A DNA stretch of 64,000 nucleotides, from NCBI RefSeq assembly GCF_009882915.1, contig NZ_WTUW01000002.1, forward strand, positions 382,693 through 446,692. Direction: 5' to 3'. The first letter of the stretch is position 1, and the number at the start of each line of letters is the position of its first letter. Under the pieces are notes generated by a model. That model did no database searches, was not told the origin of the DNA, and was given only the letters and a program-made list of their open reading frames with translations. Below, piece after piece: positions 17,524-25,815 of the stretch. The translations under genes and the position numbers were made by a program. Source of the DNA: Sneathiella litorea (GTDB lineage: Bacteria > Pseudomonadota > Alphaproteobacteria > Sneathiellales > Sneathiellaceae).

Positions 17524-17856
17524 ATGCAGGAAATCCTCCTGATACGAGATATAAATAGCGGATTAATCAAGGTAAAAATATTACCTGAAAACAAGCTGTT
17601 GGAAGAGTTTTTTGAAACAGAAATACAGGATGATCTGGCGCTTGCCGATTATCTGATGAGCAAAGACGCGGGGCGTAATGGTAACGATTATGAAATCACT
17701 GGCAATGCCTTTTCCCTTACTCTGACCACTGATCGTTATATTATAAGCCCCCTTTATGAAGATAAGCGAGCGCCGCAAGAAGGGCCCAGCGTGGATTTCT
17801 TCACTCTCCTGAGCCGCTGGCGTCATTTCCTGAAGAATGAGAATTCAGAAACTTAA
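17524..17856 (+). CDS. Small YacL/UPF0231-like protein, possible EndoU partner or immunity protein
   Basis: 110 residues, no signal peptide, so cytoplasmic. By eye it follows the pattern of the YacL (UPF0231) family: an N-terminal IRDINSGLIKVKI strand pair, FFETEIQDDLALADYL, a short strand hairpin (GNAFSLTLTTDRYII) and a C-terminal helix DFFTLLSRWRHFL. The resemblance is weak and needs a profile search. It begins 11 bp after the EndoU gene and is almost certainly co-transcribed with it, an arrangement typical of toxin-immunity pairs. The alternative is an unrelated flagellar accessory protein. Confidence 0.6.
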   Translation: MQEILLIRDINSGLIKVKILPENKLLEEFFETEIQDDLALADYLMSKDAGRNGNDYEITGNAFSLTLTTDRYIISPLYEDKRAPQEGPSVDFFTLLSRWRHFLKNENSET

Positions 17857-17867
17857 CGAATTGTTAA
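17853..17867 (+). promoter_or_regulatory. CtrA box upstream of the second FlgC-like gene
   Basis: TTAA-CGAATTG-TTAA followed by G, a perfect TTAA-N7-TTAA site. It overlaps the stop codon of the preceding gene and lies 82 bp upstream of the FlgC-like start. Confidence 0.55.
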
Positions 17868-17948
17868 GGGTTTACCCCTATAACGTGTTAATGTAAAAAA
17901 TGGTATTCGTATAAATATTATTTAAAATTTTACTGATTGGAGACAATC

Positions 17949-18341
17949 ATGACGTCCATTCTCGGATCAGCGATTAGCGGCATGGCCGCAGCAACCAAGC
18001 GGGTCGAAGTATCCGCCCAGAATCTTGTCAATACAAACACTGTTGGAACGCCCGGTGCAAAGGGCGAGAATGAATCCTACAAGGCGGTGGAACCAGTTCA
18101 GACAACGGATGAAGCCGGCGCGCCAACTGTAAAGGTCCGTGAAAAAGACCCTGCGACGGTCCATGTGTATGCCCCCCAAAACCCTCTAGCCAATGAGGAC
18201 GGACTTGTTGAAAGCCCGAATGTCGATATGGCAGAGGAAATTATTAACCAGAATGTCGCCTTGCAAAGCTACCGCACGAACGCCAAAATGTTTGAGGTTT
18301 GGAACGAATTGCAAAAGGTAACCCTTGACCTTAAAAGCTGA
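17949..18341 (+). CDS. FlgC-like flagellar rod protein (second copy)
   Basis: 130 residues from ATG 17949, preceded by GGAG at 6 bp. It has the N-terminal rod motif (SAISGMAAATKRVEVSAQNLVN) and the C-terminal ESPNVDMAEEIINQNVALQSYRTNAKMF block of the rod/hook family. It differs strongly from the operon FlgC at 13284-13694; for example, the middle contains an acidic, threonine-rich insert. It could build a specialised rod segment or be a diverging paralogue. It has its own CtrA box and so may be transcribed separately from the EndoU pair. Confidence 0.85.
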   Translation: MTSILGSAISGMAAATKRVEVSAQNLVNTNTVGTPGAKGENESYKAVEPVQTTDEAGAPTVKVREKDPATVHVYAPQNPLANEDGLVESPNVDMAEEIINQNVALQSYRTNAKMFEVWNELQKVTLDLKS

Positions 18342-18372
18342 AATGTCTTTCTAAGCCCCCCTTGCTTTAAGG

Positions 18373-19077
18373 TCAGTCAATATCGTCCAGGGATTTGATA
18401 GCAAGATTGGGCTCGAACAGGCCGGCTACGCTGCAGGCGCCGGCAATTTCCATCAATTTCACGGGAACAAGACTTGCCTTTGGCTCATCCGGCTTGCGGT
18501 ACGCCACAAGTTGGCCCGCCTCAATCGTGACATCTATATGCCTTGGATCGAGGGCCAGCCCCTCCCCTGTTACCTTCATCCGGGCTTCCTTCGCCGTCCA
18601 TAGCCAGAAAAATAGCTCCCGACGCGCGGTTTCTTGAAGCCCGGAAAGCGCCATCTGCTCCGCTTCCGTGTAATAATGCCGGCTCAGATCATCGATTTCG
18701 ACCTTACGGTCAAACATCTCAATATCAATGCCAATTTCCCCGCTTTGGGTAACGGCAAATACTGCCGTATCAGCTGAATGGGACATGTTGAAATAAATAT
18801 CTCCCGCTTCAATAAAGGGTTTTCCGCGATGCCCTGTTTGAATAGAGATATCCGCTGGTGCAATATCAAGATATGCCGACAGGATATGCCGCATTCGGCC
18901 ATGAGCGCGCACATAACGATTCCGATGAAGATCAAATCGAAATCGTTCCGCCCTGGCTTTTTCCGCTGGGCTCAGTGCCTGCCAGCAGTTGGAAAAGTCA
19001 AGCGGACCATTCTCACCGATATCAGCATGATAGATGTGAGTATTCTTCTGCCCAAACGCCATCATAACCAATAACAC
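18373..19077 (-). CDS. 4'-phosphopantetheinyl transferase (Sfp type)
   Basis: 234 residues. The Sfp-family motifs are present: FNMSHSADTAVFAV in the middle, GIDIEMFDRKVEIDDL with the Mg-binding acidic pair, and FFWLWTAKEARMKVTGEGL. The enzyme transfers the phosphopantetheine arm from CoA to carrier proteins of fatty-acid, polyketide or peptide synthases. No synthase lies in the window. It is convergent with the FlgC-like gene. Confidence 0.9.
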   Translation of the reverse strand: MLLVMMAFGQKNTHIYHADIGENGPLDFSNCWQALSPAEKARAERFRFDLHRNRYVRAHGRMRHILSAYLDIAPADISIQTGHRGKPFIEAGDIYFNMSHSADTAVFAVTQSGEIGIDIEMFDRKVEIDDLSRHYYTEAEQMALSGLQETARRELFFWLWTAKEARMKVTGEGLALDPRHIDVTIEAGQLVAYRKPDEPKASLVPVKLMEIAGACSVAGLFEPNLAIKSLDDID

Positions 19078-19184
19078 CCGTGTAAAATCAGGGGTCTATC
19101 CCCTGACGTTCCATGATAGCGGGAAGCCACGCATTCCAATAGAGACAATTTCACAGGTTATTCTTTTTGAAACGAATGCCGCAG

Positions 19185-19198
19185 TTGATCGCGATCAA
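19185..19198 (+). promoter_or_regulatory. FNR/DNR-type binding site upstream of the hemerythrin gene
   Basis: TTGAT-CGCG-ATCAA is a perfect dyad matching the FNR/Anr/DNR consensus TTGAT-N4-ATCAA. Its centre is about 66 bp upstream of the hemerythrin start, a suitable place for activation under low oxygen or nitrosative stress. Confidence 0.7.
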
Positions 19199-19257
19199 TG
19201 AAACATTCCGGTCAGAGAGTAGTCTGCAAGCCACCTCAAAATGATCAGGGAGGACGC

Positions 19258-19809
19258 ATGTCGCAGGTAATAGCCAAGCTCCTCGAGGATCACCGACGAA
19301 TGGCAGTGCTCCTGGAGGTATTTGAACGGGAAACCAACCTTTCTACAGAAGATAATAATCTAAACTTTCTTCTGATAGACACTATGCTCGATTACATTTT
19401 GAACTTCCCGCAAAAATGTCATCATCCAATCGAGAATTCTATTTTAAAAAGCCTGGTTCGTCGAGATCCGGAAAAAGGAGAAATTGCCACAATAATTGTC
19501 AACGAACACGAAAAACTGACGAATTTGATTATTCAGTTAGCTGATAAAATTGCCCGGGTTAAATTGGAGGATCCGCTCTTCAGAGAGGACCTTGTAAACA
19601 CCGTCCGCGAATACAGGGAACTGCTGTTGCAACATATGCAAAAAGAAGAAACGATCTTCTTTCCGGCCGCTGAAGAAGCCCTATTTCAGGCAGACTGGGA
19701 TATTATCGAAACGCGAATGCGCGATAAAGGCGACCCCGTCTTTGGTCGGGAGGCTGATCGGCAATACCGCGCACTGCACAAGGTGATCATTGAATGGGGC
19801 GGGAAATAA
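19258..19809 (+). CDS. Hemerythrin-like domain protein
   Basis: 183 residues starting at ATG 19258, preceded by GGGAGG at 4 bp; an upstream ATG at 19198 overlaps the FNR-type site and is rejected. It has the hemerythrin metal-binding pattern: EDHRRM, CHHPIEN, NEHEKL and LLQHMQKEE, with a further ALHK near the end. These proteins carry a non-heme diiron centre and act in oxygen, nitric oxide or iron-sulfur repair biology. The FNR-type box supports a role when oxygen is low. Confidence 0.88.
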   Translation: MSQVIAKLLEDHRRMAVLLEVFERETNLSTEDNNLNFLLIDTMLDYILNFPQKCHHPIENSILKSLVRRDPEKGEIATIIVNEHEKLTNLIIQLADKIARVKLEDPLFREDLVNTVREYRELLLQHMQKEETIFFPAAEEALFQADWDIIETRMRDKGDPVFGREADRQYRALHKVIIEWGGK

Positions 19810-19842
19810 CGCCAGCAAGCAGTTTATTCCCCCCGGAAGTCG

Positions 19843-21858
19843 TTATCTCCGCCGCCAGGCTTGCGTCCGCTTCAGAATACCCTTCGATACCGCAAGATGT
19901 ATAATGCGGGCGGCAGCATTTGTGTAAAAGATCATCATCCCCATAGCAGCCGCAGGAGCGACATCGCCTGCATCATCCATATTCAGCACTGCAATCGAGG
20001 CAAGAGCCGTATCGGTCGAGTAGAGAAACACGACAGCCGAGACTGTCGTCATGGCATTCACAAAGAGGTAAATGGCAATGTCCAGGATGGACGGCATACA
20101 GACAGGAACAGTTACGCGCGCGAACAGCTTGTAAAAGGGCTGTTTTAAGGATGCCGCAACAGATTCAAATTCTCCATCCATCTGCTTGAGCGCCGTCACT
20201 GCGGTCAAATGCGAAACCGTATAGAAATGGGTAATCGTGACAATCACCAGAATTGCCATGCTGCCATATAGGAAATTCAGGGGGTTCGCCGGATCATTGA
20301 AAAAGAAGATATAGGCAAGCCCCAGAACCATTCCCGGAATGGCCATGGGTAACATGGCGAGAAACTGGAAAAGACCGCGGCCCGTTCGAAAGCTCCTCGT
20401 CTTGTCCACCATATAGGCGCCAATGAAGACCACGATGGTACCAAAAAAGGCGGTCAGCAGTCCCAGTTTAATAGAATTGCCATAGGCTTCCCAGCCACCG
20501 CCATCCATGACATCGAAATTATAGTTCTTCAGACTGAGAGACAGATCATAAGGCCAGAACTTTACCAATGCCGCAAACTGGCAAACGGCTAGTATGCCAA
20601 CAATAAAAATCGCGATCAGGCTGCAATAGGCGAAGCAAATACGGTCAAATTTGCGGTCAGGTTTGGGTTCGAATACGACCGACCGTGCAGATAGCAAGGC
20701 GACCTGCTTTTTTTGAACCTGTCGGTCAACGGCGAAGGCGATAAAGGCCGGCATCAGCAAAACCACGGAGACCACAGCCCCCATTTCAAAATTCTGTTGC
20801 CCGATCACCTGTTTATAGATATCGACCGCCAGCATGTTATACTGACCGCCGATAACTTTCGGCAGGCCGAAATCTGTTATAACCAGGTTAAAGACAACAA
20901 ACGCAGCCGAGATCAGACCATAGCGTGCGCCCGGAATCGTAACTGTCCAAAAAGTCTTCCACGCGCTTGCGCGAAGTGAAACAGCCGCCTCATACAATCT
21001 TGCATCAGATATAGCGAGCGCCGTCGTGATAATAATAAAGGCGTGCGGAAAGGTAAAAAAGACGGATCCCATTACGATACCATAAGGTCCGTATATAGAT
21101 TCCCCCATCATGACCTCTTTCAGCATCCCCTGATTGCCAAAAAGATAGACAAGAGCAATCCCCGGCAACAAGGACGGCACAAGGATCGGCGCCATCGCAA
21201 TTAAACGGAAAACCCCCTTGAGGCGCATACAACTCCGGCTCAACGCATAGGCGAAGCCAAAGGCAAGGCTGACCGTGACGATCGTGCTGATAATCGAGAT
21301 AAAGAGCGAGTTTTCAATGGATCGAAAGAGCGAGGGTGTCGAGAAGTATGTCGTGAAGTTACTCAGGCCAACTGACTTGACCGGGCGCAGGACAATCCGG
21401 CGGAAAGTATTGGAGTCCACCTCCCGCCATTCAGTTCCGGTTATCCGGTCAGATCCAACTAGATAAACCGTATCGTCCGTCGTTCCCCGTATTTTATAAA
21501 GAACCGGACTTCGGAAGCTGAAATCAGGAAAAAGTGGCGTTAAGCCGAGCCGCCCGTCACTACTCGTCGCTATCTCATCTTCGGGAATGGTACCCAGCTT
21601 CTCATTGAGTGCCGCAGCGGACAGGATCGTGCCATCAAAATTCCCCTCTGCATCACTCACCTGCAACTCGATTTGTGACAAATCAAAGTGAAATGCCGAA
21701 AACGCCTTTGACAGCATGGCATAAAGTGGAAAAGCCAGCGTTATGATCAGGTAAAGTGCGATAACGAGAATAAACCCGCGCATCATCAGATCGTCCCGCC
21801 CAAGTTTCAGGGCCAGTGGACGTCCTTTGGGTAGTTCGTCAGGCGTTGTAACGCTCAT
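19843..21858 (-). CDS. 2-Aminoethylphosphonate-type ABC transporter permease (two fused domains)
   Basis: 671 residues containing two binding-protein-dependent permease domains in one chain, each with about six transmembrane helices and an EAA-type loop (EAAVSLRASAWKTFWTVTIPGARYG in the first, ESVAASLKQPFYKLFARVTVPVCMP in the second). It belongs to the iron/putrescine-type group that includes 2-aminoethylphosphonate importers. After the first helix there is an unusually long periplasmic stretch of about 120 residues (about 55-175). Its start overlaps the stop of the ATPase gene. Confidence 0.88.
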   Translation of the reverse strand: MSVTTPDELPKGRPLALKLGRDDLMMRGFILVIALYLIITLAFPLYAMLSKAFSAFHFDLSQIELQVSDAEGNFDGTILSAAALNEKLGTIPEDEIATSSDGRLGLTPLFPDFSFRSPVLYKIRGTTDDTVYLVGSDRITGTEWREVDSNTFRRIVLRPVKSVGLSNFTTYFSTPSLFRSIENSLFISIISTIVTVSLAFGFAYALSRSCMRLKGVFRLIAMAPILVPSLLPGIALVYLFGNQGMLKEVMMGESIYGPYGIVMGSVFFTFPHAFIIITTALAISDARLYEAAVSLRASAWKTFWTVTIPGARYGLISAAFVVFNLVITDFGLPKVIGGQYNMLAVDIYKQVIGQQNFEMGAVVSVVLLMPAFIAFAVDRQVQKKQVALLSARSVVFEPKPDRKFDRICFAYCSLIAIFIVGILAVCQFAALVKFWPYDLSLSLKNYNFDVMDGGGWEAYGNSIKLGLLTAFFGTIVVFIGAYMVDKTRSFRTGRGLFQFLAMLPMAIPGMVLGLAYIFFFNDPANPLNFLYGSMAILVIVTITHFYTVSHLTAVTALKQMDGEFESVAASLKQPFYKLFARVTVPVCMPSILDIAIYLFVNAMTTVSAVVFLYSTDTALASIAVLNMDDAGDVAPAAAMGMMIFYTNAAARIIHLAVSKGILKRTQAWRRR

Positions 21859-23003
21859 TAAATCTCATCCGTCGGTCGAGGAAAAACTTTTAACCGGTTA
21901 CTTGGGATTTCGATCACGAGATCTTTGTTCGCCGCAAGTTCAAGCCGCCGTACTGCATTTATTGAATAATCTGCGATCAGTTCAGTCGACCCAAGTGTTT
22001 CACTCTCCAGTCGACATCGCCAGAAGGAGCCAAGGAACTCCATCTCTGTGATGCGGCAGGTGATCGCATTTTCGGGCTCCGCCATATGTTCCGTGGTCGT
22101 ATCCCCATGGGGAATAATATCCTCTGGCCTTATTGCGGCAATGACGTCTTCACCCTCAGAAAAGCCATTTCCCGAAGCAACAAATTCCTTACTACCTATC
22201 TTTACGCGCCCCGGACCACTGACAGTCGCGGAAAGCTTGTTCATCTCGCCAATAAAATCCGCGACAAAAAGTGTTTCAGGTTCCCGGTAAATATCGGTCG
22301 GTGTCCCGATCTGCTCAATCACGCCATGGTTCATCACCACAATCCGGTCGGCCATCGAGAGGGCTTCCTCCTGATCATGCGTTACCATAATCGTTGTAAC
22401 ACCTAGCTTGCGCTGTAAATCCTTCACCTCATGGCGCAGATGTACCCGCACCTTGGCATCGAGTGCCGATAATGGCTCATCGAGCAAAAGAAGACCCGGT
22501 GACATGGCTATAGCACGGGCCAGCGCAATTCGTTGCTGCTGTCCACCGGAAAGCTGGGCCGGATATTTCTTGCCCTGATCGGGCAGTCCTACGAGTTCGA
22601 GCAGTTCTTTCACCCGGGCCGAAATAGCTGCCTTCGAAAGGCCGGCATTCTCAAGGCCAAAGGAAATATTTCGTTCAATCGTTAAATTAGGAAAAAGGGC
22701 GTAAGACTGGAAAACAATACCAAAATCGCGTTCAGCTGGTGGCAGATTGGAAATATCCTTGCCCGCCTGCTCTATTGCACCCCGCGTTTGAATATCAAGC
22801 CCGGCAATGGCGCGAAGTAAGGTCGTTTTCCCGCAGCCTGACGGCCCAAGGAAACAGACAAACTCTCCTTCTGAAATGCTTAAGGAGATGTCTCTAAGCG
22901 CAATGAAATCGCCAAATGCCTTCCATAGATTCTCAATCTGGAGATAGGCATCCCATGGCTGAGCTTCGCCCGTATTCTTTTCAAGCGTTGCCTCCGTTGG
23001 CAT
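21858..23003 (-). CDS. 2-Aminoethylphosphonate-type ABC transporter ATP-binding protein
   Basis: 381 residues from ATG 23003, chosen because GGGGG lies 5 bp upstream (an in-frame ATG at 23018 lies within that leader). Motifs: Walker A GPSGCGKTT, Q-loop VFQSYALFPNLT, signature LSGGQQQRIALARA, Walker B LLLLDEPLSALDA, H-loop VTHDQEEA. A C-terminal TOBE-like domain follows from about residue 270. It energises the adjacent permease. Confidence 0.9.
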   Translation of the reverse strand: MPTEATLEKNTGEAQPWDAYLQIENLWKAFGDFIALRDISLSISEGEFVCFLGPSGCGKTTLLRAIAGLDIQTRGAIEQAGKDISNLPPAERDFGIVFQSYALFPNLTIERNISFGLENAGLSKAAISARVKELLELVGLPDQGKKYPAQLSGGQQQRIALARAIAMSPGLLLLDEPLSALDAKVRVHLRHEVKDLQRKLGVTTIMVTHDQEEALSMADRIVVMNHGVIEQIGTPTDIYREPETLFVADFIGEMNKLSATVSGPGRVKIGSKEFVASGNGFSEGEDVIAAIRPEDIIPHGDTTTEHMAEPENAITCRITEMEFLGSFWRCRLESETLGSTELIADYSINAVRRLELAANKDLVIEIPSNRLKVFPRPTDEI

Positions 23004-23047
23004 AGTTCCCCCGTCCATTAAAAAACTTTAACACCTACAATATAAAA

Positions 23048-23071
23048 AAGGCACCGCAAATGCGATGCCTT
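23048..23071 (-). terminator. Stem-loop between binding-protein and ATPase genes
   Basis: AAGGCACCGCA and TGCGATGCCTT pair with one C-A mismatch around a two-base loop; on the minus strand this is followed by six T. It sits 17 bp after the stop of the binding-protein gene, so it likely ends part of the transcripts and keeps binding protein in excess over permease and ATPase. Confidence 0.75.
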
Positions 23072-23088
23072 CTTTTGTATCATTCAGA

Positions 23089-24108
23089 TTAGCTCTTGGC
23101 CTCTGATTTTGAGTCGTAGCGCTTCTGCCACTCTTCCAGAATTGCCTTGCGGTTATTTGCCGCATATTCAAAATCATTGTCGATCATCTTCTCAAGCAGG
23201 TTTTCAGGGAAGAATTCGACCGGCTTAGCCACTCCAGGATAGGCAACAACCGCGTAACCAGTATTGTACATCACATTGGCTTCCTTGGTTACAGTCCAGT
23301 CAACAAGGGTTTTAGCTGCTTCCATATTGGGGGTTCCCGCTACAATCGCGGTTGCCTCCATATCCCATCCGACACCTTCTTCAGGAACGATAATATCAAG
23401 TGGTGCGCCTTCAGCCTTGGATTTTGCACCACGGAAAGCGAAGGAAATGCCGATCGGGATTTCACCCGCGGCCGCCAATTTACAAGGCTTGGAGCCGGAA
23501 TGCGTATAGCGGGCAATATTTTCATGGAGCGCGTCCATATATTCCCAGCCACCCTCTTCACCGAACATCTGCAGCCAGCTGGAAACATCCAGGAAACCGG
23601 TGCCGGAAGAATTCGGGTTTGGCATGATGACATGGCCTTTATACTCAGGCTTCGTCAGGTCTTTCCAGCTTGTCGGCGCCTTCAGGCCAAGCTTTTCTCC
23701 TTCAACTGTGTTAAAGCAAACAGACGCAACCCAGGCGTCCATGCCTGTCCAGGTTGGCGGCGTGCTTTTATCGACGAATTTTTTGTCGAGCTTTTCAACA
23801 CCCTTCGGCGCATAAGGCTCTAACATGCCTTCGGATTTCATCAGCAACAGGGATGTTGCAGCAAGACCCCAGATGACGTCAGCCTGCGGATTGTTTTTCT
23901 CTGCCAGCAACTTTGCCGTAACAATACCGGTGGAATCACGTACCCAATTGATTTTAATATCTGGATGTGCCTTGTTGAACTCTTCTGCATAACGTTTAAG
24001 GTCTTCAGCCTCAACCGCAGTATATACGGTCAATTCCGTGGCCATAACGCTGTTCGCAACGAACAGACCGGCAACGGTCGCCAAAGTCAGCTTTTTAATT
24101 TGTACCAT
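23089..24108 (-). CDS. 2-Aminoethylphosphonate-type substrate-binding protein (AepX-like)
   Basis: 340 residues from ATG 24108, where GGGGGGAG precedes by 7 bp; an upstream frame to 24174 is rejected. A Sec signal peptide (MVQIKKLTLATVAGLFVANSV) is followed by ELTVYTAVEAEDLKRY, characteristic of the family annotated as putative 2-aminoethylphosphonate-binding proteins. It captures substrate in the periplasm for the fused permease. Gene order with PhnW/PhnA next door makes a phosphonate substrate likely. Confidence 0.88.
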   Translation of the reverse strand: MVQIKKLTLATVAGLFVANSVMATELTVYTAVEAEDLKRYAEEFNKAHPDIKINWVRDSTGIVTAKLLAEKNNPQADVIWGLAATSLLLMKSEGMLEPYAPKGVEKLDKKFVDKSTPPTWTGMDAWVASVCFNTVEGEKLGLKAPTSWKDLTKPEYKGHVIMPNPNSSGTGFLDVSSWLQMFGEEGGWEYMDALHENIARYTHSGSKPCKLAAAGEIPIGISFAFRGAKSKAEGAPLDIIVPEEGVGWDMEATAIVAGTPNMEAAKTLVDWTVTKEANVMYNTGYAVVAYPGVAKPVEFFPENLLEKMIDNDFEYAANNRKAILEEWQKRYDSKSEAKS

Positions 24109-24342
24109 CTTGTCACTCCCCCCTTTAAAGGAAATATTGAGAATTAAAAACGATCGCGCTCCAAAAATCCACAAAGATCCACAAAAGATCCAACTTCAAA
24201 GTGCGATCACTCGATACTCACTGCAATACTGGCGTAATGTGACAAATAGAAGAAATCTATTATATTTATGCTTGTATAAATTTTTCCGATACAAAAATAA
24301 AGTTAACCCCTTAAAATAGTCACATATTATCAGCACTTTAGC

Positions 24343-25815
24343 TTATTTCTGAGGCCAGGGCAATGAATAGGTTTTGACGTTCGTAAAGAATTTCATCGCT
24401 TCCAGGACGCCTTCTTTGACGCCATTACCAGAATCTTTGATGCCTCCAAAAGGCGACATTTCAATCCGATAGCCCGGCTGCTCCCAAATATTCACAGTTC
24501 CAACATCCAATCCATCAATAAACCTTGTGATCCGGTCCAGACGATTGGTGCATACCCCGGCGGAGAGACCAAAAGGCGTGGAATTTGAAATCGCGATCAG
24601 GGCTTCATCGTCATTCGGAACACGGACGATAGGAATGACAGGTCCAAAAGTTTCCTCAAAAACCAACTCGCTGTCATGGGGAACATGATCGATAACGATC
24701 GGTGGCAGAAGCGCCCCTTCCCGCTTCGGATGATAGAGAATATTCGCTCCCTGTTTCTCGGCCATCAAGACCCGGTTTTCGAACGTCTCGGCGGCGTTCT
24801 CATGGATAACACAGCCGAGTTGCGTATCCGGATCCTCCGGATTGCCGAACTTGATTCGCTTTGCAATTTCAAGAATATGCGGCACGATCTTGTCGGCGAC
24901 ATTCTCCTGGACAAGGATTCTCTTGATCGCCGTACAGCGCTGCCCTGAATTCCCTGTCGCGCCGGCAACCGCAATTTCGGCCGCCTTGATCAACTCCGCA
25001 TCGCTCAGATCATCCAGCACGATCAGGGGGTCATTGCCGCCAAGTTCCAGCGCAAGGCGCTTGTACCCCGCCTTTTCGGCGATCATCTTGCCGACCGGAA
25101 CACCGCCGGTGAAGGTGACGATATCCGCATGCTTGTTGATGATCATTTCCTCGCCGATATCCTGCGGCCATCCGGTTACGACCTGGAACATCTGATGCGG
25201 TAGCCCGGCTTCATAGAGGATATCCGCGAGCGCAATCGCCGTGAGCGGTGTCTGCTCCGTCGGTTTGCAGACAACGCAGTTGTTGGTAGCGATGGCCGGT
25301 GCAATTTTATGCGACACCATATTGAGAGGATGATTAAACGGCGTGATCGCGGAGATTGCCTTCACCGGCTCCCGCTTAGTGTAGATTTTCCGCGCCTTGC
25401 CGTGGGGCGTGAGATCGCAAGAGAAAATCTGCCCGTCATCAAGAATAGCAAGCTGGCCCGCCAGTGTGAAAACGTCATAGGCCCGACCAGTTTCATAGAG
25501 AGCGTGCTGATGACAGATACCAAGCTCCAGCGTGATGACTCTCGCCAGCTGCTCGCGCCGTTCACGGATCAGTTCCGCGGCCCTGAACAGAATCTGCTGC
25601 CGTTCATAACGCGTGAGTGTCGGGCGATAGTTCGCTGCGATCTCGAAGGCTTCGCGGGCATGTTCGCCGTTGCCGGCCGGCACCGTCCCGATCACCTCAT
25701 TGGTATAAGGATAGCGAACTTCCACCACATCCTTGGTTGTTACTTTCTTACCGCCGATGCGCATTGCTTCGACGATAACCGGTCGCGCGGATTTTGATGC
25801 GGTCATCTTGTTCAT
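24343..25815 (-). CDS. phnY: Phosphonoacetaldehyde dehydrogenase
   Basis: 490-residue NAD-dependent aldehyde dehydrogenase. It has the ALELGGNDP glutamate motif, the SGQRCTA cysteine motif and the C-terminal [20 protein letters not shown] typical of PhnY of Sinorhizobium, which oxidises phosphonoacetaldehyde to phosphonoacetate. Its 5' end overlaps the phnA stop by ATGA. It is the middle step between PhnW and PhnA. Not to be confused with the unrelated PhnY* dioxygenase. Confidence 0.9.
   Translation of the reverse strand: MNKMTASKSARPVIVEAMRIGGKKVTTKDVVEVRYPYTNEVIGTVPAGNGEHAREAFEIAANYRPTLTRYERQQILFRAAELIRERREQLARVITLELGICHQHALYETGRAYDVFTLAGQLAILDDGQIFSCDLTPHGKARKIYTKREPVKAISAITPFNHPLNMVSHKIAPAIATNNCVVCKPTEQTPLTAIALADILYEAGLPHQMFQVVTGWPQDIGEEMIINKHADIVTFTGGVPVGKMIAEKAGYKRLALELGGNDPLIVLDDLSDAELIKAAEIAVAGATGNSGQRCTAIKRILVQENVADKIVPHILEIAKRIKFGNPEDPDTQLGCVIHENAAETFENRVLMAEKQGANILYHPKREGALLPPIVIDHVPHDSELVFEETFGPVIPIVRVPNDDEALIAISNSTPFGLSAGVCTNRLDRITRFIDGLDVGTVNIWEQPGYRIEMSPFGGIKDSGNGVKEGVLEAMKFFTNVKTYSLPWPQK

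Noticed and set aside
24109-24174. N-terminal extension of the phosphonate-binding protein
   Set aside because: It would place 22 residues ahead of a normal signal peptide, while the internal ATG has an excellent GGGGGGAG site.
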